This document shows, piece after piece, positions 59,201 through 64,000 of a stretch of DNA of 64,000 bases; within the stretch, counting starts at the first letter, position 1, and the number at the start of each line of letters is the position of its first letter. The DNA comes from Pachypanchax playfairii (Eukaryota > Chordata > Actinopteri > Cyprinodontiformes > Aplocheilidae), in NCBI GenBank assembly GCA_006937955.1, contig SSNP01000044.1:3365914-3429913 (forward strand). The letters are read 5' to 3'. A program made the translations under genes and the position numbers. A model generated the notes under the pieces. The model was given only the letters and a program-made list of their open reading frames with translations, had not been told where the DNA came from and did not search any database.

Positions 59201-62200
59201 GATTTACGCCAAATATAAAAGTCTCACCTTTGTTGTATCGACACTATCAGATTCATTGACCATTAAAACAACTTTAGCAGTTAGATTCATTATTAGTTCA
59301 GTATTCGTTGGTGGTGGTTTTCTTCTGGATCCAGAACCTTTGAAGGAACATCAGATTCATTAACACACGTCTGATTCCAGAGTCTCGAGTGTCTTTTGGT
59401 GTTTGTTGCAGGTTTATAACATCATTTGTTCTTGTAGAGATAAAAAATCTGAAGGTTCCTGTTTTTGTCTTTTCTAGATCAAAGTATCTGGATTTTTCTA
59501 ATGATCCAGATCTGTCCATGATCCAGATCAGTCCTTGATCCAGATCAGTCCTTGATCCAGATCAGTGCTTGAACCAGATCAATCCATGATTCAGATCAAT
59601 CCTTGATCCAGATCAGTCCTTGATCCAGATCAGTCCTTGATCCAGATCGATCCTTGATCCAGATCAGTCCTTGATCCAGATCAATCTTTGATCCAGATCA
59701 ATCCTCGATCCAGATCAGTCCTTGATCCAGATCAGTCCTTGATCCAGATCAATCCTCGATCCAGATCAGTCCTCGATCCAGATCAGTCCTTGATCCAGAT
59801 CAATCCTTGATCCAGATCAGTCCTTGATCCAGATCAGTCCTTGATCCAGATCAATCCTTGATCCAGATCAGTCCTTGATCCAGATCAGTCCTTGATCCAG
59901 ATCAATCCATGATCCAGATCAATCCATGATCCAGATCAGTCCTTGATCCAGATCAATCCATGATCCAGATCAATCCTTGATCCAGATCAATCCTTGGTAT
60001 CATGTAGAACCTGTTGGGAACTCATCCTGTATTTTTGATCATTTATCGTGGCGTTACATGCAGATATGTTAAAAACAGCTTCTATATCACGATGATGAAG
60101 AATCCTTAAAAACATTCCTGGGTCTAGATGGTAATCCAGATCTCCCACAAAAACTAATCACGTCACCTTTGAACCATTTCGGACCTTTCCTAAAAATTTC
60201 AACAAAATCATTTTATAACTGTGAGTTATTTTGCTATAAGACCGACAGACAAACTAACTAACCATCGCTGACAAAAACAAAACCTCCTATTGGGGGAAAA
60301 ATTCACTAAAACACCCAAAATACAATTTAACAATACTGAAATCTGAGTCCCAGTAGGCTTCAGACTTAATGTTCTAAAGCATTAGGAAAAAAAAAAAAGC
60401 ATTTGAACATTACCTGCATTAGCAGTAAGCCTACAATGAACGCACTGCCTTGGCAGTAGCCCACCTCTCGATCGACCAGGGAGTACGCCTGGAAAGTAAA
60501 CACATACAGATGATGTGATGTGTAGAAAAACAACAGTTCCAATCTGGACTAGATATTCACAATATGGAGAGAAGCTCAACTACAAGAGACCTCAAACAGA
60601 TCTGCAGCCAGTCCAGAGCTTTTATTCCCATCGCTGTTAACATGGTAAATACATGTCATCATGTCAGTGACCGTGTTTAAGAGCAATACTTTTTACTAAA
60701 GTAAAAAATGACAGATAAAAAAGAAAAAGTAATTCATCTGATTTTTTTGCAGTTCTGATTAAAAAAAAGACTCAATGAAGTTCACAGCATATTTTTTGAA
60801 TAAGTGAAAACTCATCAAAATTGTCAAAAATTGTAAAACAGAGCAAGATTTTCTCCTGATATGTATATTTTTAAGATCTTAAGATATCTGCACATATTTT
60901 GAGTAATTTCTCAGCCAGCCTGTTTTTAACTTAATTAGCATAACTGGTGACCGGTAAAGATGCTGGTTAGCAGCATCTCTGAGTAGAACCCTGTTCAGTT
61001 GGTGTCTGCTCCAAGTATGGACTGATCAGGATGGATAATTCAGATGGATAAAGCAAATTCAAGAGGGTGTTCTGCAAAAACAAGATACAGTGGAGTCCTT
61101 GTACCATCTTCATACTTAAGACCAAGTTCCATCTAACGAGGATGTCAGACAGGCTGCGACGTGAGAATCCCAAGAAAAGGACACAAGAAAAAGACAGTTT
61201 CAGCTGTTTTTCAGGACAATATGGTAAACGACTTCTATGTACAATGTGTTTGCAGGGCCGGCCCTGAGTATAGGCCACTCAGGCAATTGCCTAGGGTGCC
61301 ATCTGCTGGAGGGGACGGCAAATCCCAATTATTATTATTGACATAAAATAAAGGCAGTTTATCTGTTGTTACTTTTTGTAATTGTTTACTGTTAATTGTT
61401 TTGAGCCTGTTTTTTATTGCACTGTTCCATTTATAATGTGTACTATTCATCTGTCACTTCAGGGGTTCCCCGAGGTGTTCCCAGGTCAGCCGAAAGACAC
61501 AGTCCCTCCAGCATGTCCTAGGTCTTCCTGGAGGCCTCCTCCCAGTGGGACATGCCCAGAACACCTCCCCAGGGAGGTGACTAGGAGTCATTCTAATCAG
61601 ATGTCCAAGCTACGTATCTCAGCTGGCTCCTCGGAACATGGAGGAGCAGCGGTTCTACTCTAAGCTCCACCAGGGTGACCGATCTCCTGACTATGTCTCT
61701 AAAGCTATTTTCAGACAGACGTTCGGGAATATTTGCAGCCAGTAGGATCCGGTCGTTAATTGTAGTTGTCTTTTCAGACACGCCACTATTTTGAACGCAA
61801 ACACCAACCACCAGAACGTCCGCTCTTATTACTAGGTCCCCAGCAGGATAAGTCCCGGACCAGATTATGCGGGCTGACACTGCAACAACACTTTCAGACA
61901 GAAAAGCACAACGGATGAAGCGGGAACATTCCCTTTTTTCATAGCCTGTCTGAAAGGGGCTTAAGGGAGCATCCAGCCACCCTGCGAAGGAAACTCATTT
62001 CAACTGCTTGTATCCTGGATCTTGTCCTTTCAGTCATGACCCAAAGCTCATGACTATAGATGAGGGTAGAAACATAGATCTACCAGTAGACTGAAAGTTT
62101 TGCCTTTCGGCTCAGTTCCCTCTTCACCACAACAGTCTGTAGCGATCCATCTGTCAATCTCACACTCCATCTGTCCCTCACACGTGAACAAGACTCCAAG

Positions 62201-63352
62201 ATACTTGAACTCCTCCACTTGGGGGCAAAGACTCTCCATCGACCAGGAGAGAGCAAGGAACCTTTTTCTGATTAAGAACCATGGCTTTGGATTTGGACAG
62301 GAACTTGAAAAGGTTAATTATATCTTGGATAAGTTGACTGGGATTTGACAAGTACAAGTACAGGTTTCAGTAACCGTTAAAGGGATCTGATGAGAGAGTG
62401 GTGCATTGGAGTATGAACTAGAGGAAGTAAACACAGTGACTGAGAAACACGTCAGAAATCAGTTTAATAATAAACTGAAATGGCAGGAATATGATAAAAT
62501 GACCCACTGATACCTGATCAGAGCAGATTTGACATTAATAGACCAAAAGAATGTAAATTGTGTGTGTGTGAATCCCTGTTTGACTCTATGAGGCCTCATT
62601 ATGGTCAAGCAACATATCCAGAGTTTACCCTGGATTTTGCCCAATGAGCAGTAAAGATTTGTACTAGCTCTTATGAACCGTGTACAGAAAAAAGCAGATA
62701 TATAAAATGGACAGAGTACTGAAACCTTTAAAATGAGAGTTATTTGAGTAAACAACAACATTTATCTGCCATATATTAAAGTTAGATGTACAGAAAAAGG
62801 TTCAACTGAATCATCTACGGTCTTTGCCAGTTGTATTCTACAATCTGTCCATAACTGATCTTGGAGTTTGTAGTTTAAAAACATCATTGCAGTACAACAG
62901 GGTAGTGAAATCTCAAACTACTTTGTAAAGTACTGTAAAACAGTAATGTCATAAAATGTGTCTCATGAGGTCGTAATATTCTCTGACCAGCAGGTATTCC
63001 ATTTAACTGTTGCTGAAACACGACTCATGTTAAATAGTAGAAAACATCTGTCACCAGCAAAGAGACTTCAAACAACTTTTTTTTTATAGATCCTAAACTT
63101 CACTTTTAAAAGTGTAACAAACTTCACCTTCATGACATTGAAGAGGACCTCCTGTCCCAGGCTGTCCTGGCCTTTGAAGAACTCGTGTTCTGGGTAAGTG
63201 CGGGCGATGTCTCTGCGGATGAGTTTCTCACAGGGGGAGGACATCTTTAGCAGCTCAGAGTATTGGTTCTTTACTGGCATGTCGGTGGCATTACCCAGAA
63301 GCTGCCAGACAATGGCACGAAAGTGATGGGGGATGCCCTTCCTGATTAACTC
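42713..63352 (-). CDS. evi5: EVI5 Rab GTPase-activating protein (5' end outside the window)
   Basis: Seventeen exons on the minus strand join in frame, 709 aa in the window: 63352-63128, 60488-60414, 59058-58933, 58772-58629, 58535-58446, 54978-54881, 54572-54512, 54414-54361, 53964-53932, 51781-51641, 48866-48750, 47502-47362, 47298-47122, 46877-46731, 46470-46375, 46296-46201 and 43021-42713. All introns are GT-AG. Residues 1-~190 are most of a TBC domain, with the arginine finger (IRRDIAR) and glutamine finger (YCQ). A long coiled coil with repeated VRLREA units follows, then an acidic Ser-rich tail. EVI5 acts on Rab proteins such as Rab11 and works at the centrosome and midbody. Some segments resemble EVI5L, but HFQKVIPHQFD, EYTTIKNKEMEEQ, KKNAMNELQD and the gfi1 neighbour favour EVI5. 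The N-terminus and first TBC helices lie beyond 64000. Confidence 0.93.
44220..44280. repeat. (TA)n plus T-run
   Basis: About 17 TA units followed by ten T residues, in the last intron of evi5. Confidence 0.9.
44346..45345 (+). repeat. 41-bp minisatellite with a CCAAT box in each unit, about 24 copies
   Basis: The unit starts GCTGATTGGCTCAGATCAGC and continues TCATGTTTATGTATCCTGCGT. Variants affect mainly TATGTATCC/TATGCATCC and TGCGT/TGCCT/TACCT. The complement of CTGATTGGCT is AGCCAATCAG, which fits the NF-Y CCAAT consensus. It lies in the last evi5 intron (43022-46200). Confidence 0.95.
46201..54978 (-). CDS. evi5: evi5 linker and coiled-coil exons
   Basis: Eleven exons. 54978-54881 (HFQKVIPHQFDSCPDKL) ends in phase 2 and joins 54572-54512 through a split Lys codon; the rest are phase 0. 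A 33-bp microexon (53964-53932, ESAALADRLIQ) lies between. From IKNKEMEEQIEIKRLRTENR onward the heptad-rich text continues through QVTRAQEAEENYVIKRELAV, LEQSRLREAELLGALKEMQD, PDENNMAALQEEVKQMKLRE, KKNAMNELQDKLMTVRLREA and KEEVMAVRLREADSIAVMAE. The periodic RLRE blocks fall in separate exons, the known EVI5 pattern. Confidence 0.9.
47780..48499. mobile_element. hAT-type element with a SINE inserted
   Basis: The ends are TTGGGATGCACCAGT at 47780 and GTTGCATCCCTA ending at 48499, inverted. ATAATAAT flanks both sides (47772-47779 and 48500-48507), an 8-bp duplication but of simple sequence. The text CGATACTTAACCGATACTCG is typical of this family, also seen at 63405. The SINE at about 48041-48419 splits it. 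It lies in an evi5 intron. Confidence 0.75.
48041..48419 (-). repeat. tRNA-derived SINE with two tRNA-like parts
   Basis: In reverse complement it begins GGGCGGCGTAGTCTAGCGGA. TAGTCTAGCGG fits the polymerase III A box and GGTTCGATCC (about 48357-48366) the B box. About 70 bp on, a second GCGGCCGTAGTCTGTCGGGA block looks like a degenerate second tRNA-like head. The 3' end is AATTTCCCCACGAGGGATTA followed by an A-rich tail (T-rich on the plus strand near 48030-48060). Confidence 0.75.
49157..49540. repeat. 40-bp minisatellite, each unit a perfect hairpin, about 9.5 copies
   Basis: Each unit contains GTTAAAGTAATAA, a 3-base loop TGT, then TTATTACTTTAAC: 13-bp perfect arms. The linker is AGATTTAACCT with few changes. 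Some units have GCTAAAG, weakening the outermost pairs. In an evi5 intron. Confidence 0.93.
49545..51640. other. evi5 intron, no further feature assigned
   Basis: AT-rich DNA between the hairpin array and the exon at 51641. 50240-50460 has GC-richer text (GGGCTCGACACGCGGGAGGT) that may be an old repeat, but I found no partner end. Confidence 0.35.
52020..52320. repeat. Dispersed repeat, copy in opposite orientation to 55660-55940
   Basis: Contains ATGTTTACATCTATCAGCCA and AATAGCGGC...GGTTGCCTAATAC. The reverse complement of the same order (CTATTGGCTGGTAGATGTAA, GTATTAGGCAACC) is at 55740-55805. Ends not determined. Confidence 0.6.
52437..53395. mobile_element. hAT-type element, 959 bp
   Basis: Perfect 15-bp inverted ends CAGGGGTGCACATAA and TTATGTGCACCCCTG. 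Flanking 8-mers GCTATAAC (52429-52436) and GATATAAT (53396-53403) agree at six positions, consistent with an aged hAT duplication. No transposase recognised. Confidence 0.8.
55660..55940. repeat. Dispersed repeat, partner of 52020-52320
   Basis: Shares inverted blocks with the copy at 52.0 kb: CTATTGGCTGGTAGATGTAA, GTATTAGGCAACC and CCAGCTGCTTGACCT-type text. Both copies lie in evi5 introns, about 3.5 kb apart. Confidence 0.6.
56285..56680 (+). pseudogene. Degenerate Tc1/mariner transposase fragment
   Basis: Broken frames read, near 56435-56460, TDESKFTLS (like the first catalytic aspartate motif), then FWSEEAEPSTRTG and, near 56568-56645, a run resembling the segment up to the second catalytic aspartate (GFLLVYNNT where QDNA would be expected). 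Stops and frameshifts throughout. Inference from motif order only. Confidence 0.4.
56712..57110 (-). mobile_element. LINE 3' end with only two 36-bp units
   Basis: On the minus strand it reads GATGAAGAACATGATGGAAA, AACACAGTAACTCAACAACA and LHNWLKQRPLQEILPVYT, two 36-bp units, CTGAAGAATAACTGAGCTAC and GGATTAATAAAGTATTTTTG, ending in (ATTG)n. It is the short form of the loci at 11.9-14.6 kb and 39.5-41.1 kb and shows the ancestral order. In an evi5 intron. Confidence 0.8.
57110..58440. other. evi5 intron, nothing recognised
   Basis: AT-rich DNA with a short direct duplication around 57780-57840 (CCTGCTGAATTTGTTAAAAC). No gene or complete repeat. Confidence 0.4.
58446..63352 (-). CDS. evi5: evi5 TBC-domain exons
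   Basis: Five exons, all in phase 0: 63352-63128 (75 codons), 60488-60414 (25), 59058-58933 (42), 58772-58629 (48) and 58535-58446 (30). The first contains GIPHHFRAIVWQLL and IRRDIARTYPEHEFF. I45, D48 and R51 of the fragment form the IxxDxxR arginine-finger motif. The second contains EVGYCQGSAFIVGLLLMQ with the glutamine finger Q88. Later exons give FKPSMAELGLCIYQFEYLLQ, FHTSMYASSWFLTLFLTFLP and LQLDMEGMSQ-like text (here LIQLDMEGMSQ). Both fingers are intact, so GAP activity is expected. Confidence 0.92.
59270..60180 (-). repeat. Inverted copy of the 37.1-38.4 kb element with 17-bp minisatellite
   Basis: 59280-59510 is the reverse complement of 38150-38350 (GGATCCAGAACCTTTGAAGG). 59515-59998 is the array with unit TCCTTGATCCAGATCAG. 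59998-60130 matches 37250-37385 (GGTATCATGTAGAACCTGTT). About 28 units here against about 45 in the other copy. In an evi5 intron. Confidence 0.85.
61254..61345. repeat. hAT end-like fragment
   Basis: CAGGGCCGGCCCTGAG near 61253-61268 is like the 5' end of a common vertebrate hAT repeat. No matching inverted end was found, so only a fragment is claimed. Confidence 0.35.
61463..62245 (-). pseudogene. LINE reverse transcriptase C-terminus, split by a 259-bp MITE
   Basis: On the minus strand 62239-62054 reads PQVEEFKYLGVLFTCEGQME. The part at 61680-61463 reads GEVFWACPTGRRPPGRPRTC then WRDYVFRLTWEHLG, the C-terminal hallmark of a common teleost LINE group. The two parts are continuous once 61703-61961 is removed. 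Stops and frameshifts make it non-functional. In an evi5 intron. Confidence 0.75.
61703..61961. mobile_element. 259-bp MITE with TAA target duplication
   Basis: The ends are AGCTATTTTCAGACAG at 61703 and CTGTCTGAAAGGGGCT ending at 61961. They are flanked by TAA at 61700-61702 and 61962-61964. A 3-bp TWA duplication is the PIF/Harbinger pattern. It interrupts the LINE exactly at that site. Confidence 0.75.
62250..63127. other. evi5 intron, nothing recognised
   Basis: AT-rich DNA between the LINE fragment and the first TBC exon in the window. No gene or repeat boundary. Confidence 0.4.
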
Positions 63353-63404
63353 CTGACAAAGACATGTGTACTGATTATTAATTATTATTATTAATAATAA
63401 TAAT

Positions 63405-64000
63405 TAGGGATGCACCAATACTGGTATTGGTATCAGGGACGATACCATTGTAATGTACTCAGATTGGTATCAGTTAGTTAACCGATACCATGAACTGATA
63501 CTTAAAGAGGCCATTTCACACAAATTTCAGGACTTTGTGGTTATTTCTTAAGTATTAACCAGTAATATTAAACATTTTATATCTAAAAAACATTAGGAAA
63601 CACTGATTAACAGACCTTTCAATCTGTCTGCGTCAAAATTTGTATGGCTCCGGCTCCTTCCGTCAGGCTTCGTCAGTAGCTCGTTCATATTCATTATTCG
63701 AATTTGCTGGACTCAGATTGGCTAACAAACTAGCCTGCCCCGCTGCGCATTTTTTTTTCTTTTGTATTTTATTTCCTAAATTAATCCCTCGTGGGGAAAT
63801 TTGGCTCTGTAGTTGACCCATCCTGACCGTAAGGTGAGGAGCAGATGGCAGCCATCTTGCCCAAGGATACTTCGACACGTAACCTCTTGCTGGGACACGG
63901 GATCAAGCTCCGGTTTCCTGATCGGAGGGTGACCTCCTTCCCGACAGACTACGGCCGTGGCCCTGAGGCAGCGGCATATTCAGTATCTTGCCCAAGGATA
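63405..64000. mobile_element. Nested repeats: hAT, TTAA MITE copy 5, SINE
   Basis: A hAT-type end TAGGGATGCACCAATACTGG starts at 63405 in an (ATT)n tract. At TTAA 63502-63505 the MITE begins (AGAGGCCATTTCACAC, from 63506). Within the MITE, from about 63751, a T-rich run then AATCCCTCGTGGGGAAATTT starts a minus-strand SINE like that at 48 kb, which runs off the window. Three insertion layers are visible; the outer ends lie beyond 64000. Confidence 0.8.

Noticed and set aside
42713..63352. Naming the gene evi5l
   Set aside because: Some segments (YTEEFV...LEQSRLRE, the ADALDN end) resemble EVI5L. Others (HFQKVIPHQFD, EYTTIKNKEMEEQ, KKNAMNELQD) resemble EVI5, and the adjacent gfi1-family gene on the same strand is the EVI5 neighbourhood.

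Overview
The window is vertebrate nuclear DNA, almost certainly from a ray-finned (teleost) fish. The evidence is spliced genes with GT-AG introns, AT-rich introns, and a repeat load typical of teleosts: Tc1/mariner, hAT, TTAA-site and Harbinger-like DNA transposons, a chromodomain Ty3/gypsy element, L2/Rex-type and restriction-like-endonuclease LINEs, and tRNA-derived SINEs. I see no bacterial operon, phage, CRISPR array or plasmid feature.

Three host genes can be reconstructed exon by exon. (1) A secreted peptidoglycan-recognition amidase, pglyrp2, + strand, 9216-16700: four coding exons, 482 aa, zinc ligands and catalytic tyrosine present. (2) A GFI1-family SNAG/C2H2 zinc-finger repressor, - strand, 23703-29492: five coding exons, 301 aa, with a probable non-coding first exon ending at 32748 and with the second GFI1 finger lost. 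(3) The Rab GTPase-activating protein evi5, - strand, 42713-63352: 17 exons, 709 aa in the window, 5' end beyond the right edge. It runs from inside the TBC domain through the coiled coil to the stop. gfi1 and evi5 lie side by side on one strand, as in other vertebrates, which supports EVI5 over EVI5L.

Layout. 1-9 kb: a Tc1 element (1018-6028) split by a very young gypsy element (2366-5823), then a decayed mariner-like element. 9-17 kb: pglyrp2, whose 5.6-kb first intron holds a Harbinger-like element, a hAT MITE with a 35-G run, and a LINE 3' end that is both expanded into a 36-bp minisatellite and split by a 627-bp inverted-repeat element. 17-23 kb: a hAT inside a hAT, and one certain plus one probable solo LTR. 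23-33 kb: gfi1 with MITE copies. 33-42 kb: intergenic, with GATA repeats, a 17-bp minisatellite, and a LINE carrying a second 36-bp array. 42-64 kb: evi5, whose introns hold a 41-bp CCAAT-bearing minisatellite, a 40-bp hairpin minisatellite, several hATs and SINEs, and an inverted copy of the 17-bp array.

The most interesting material is repeat biology: an in-frame gag-integrase-chromodomain retroelement lacking protease, RT and RNase H; a 36-bp minisatellite that recurs inside LINE 3' ends at three loci with about 2, 30 and 48 copies; an inverted pair of a minisatellite-bearing element; and a TTAA-site MITE with an empty-site comparison inside the window. I found no convincing new enzymatic or defence system.
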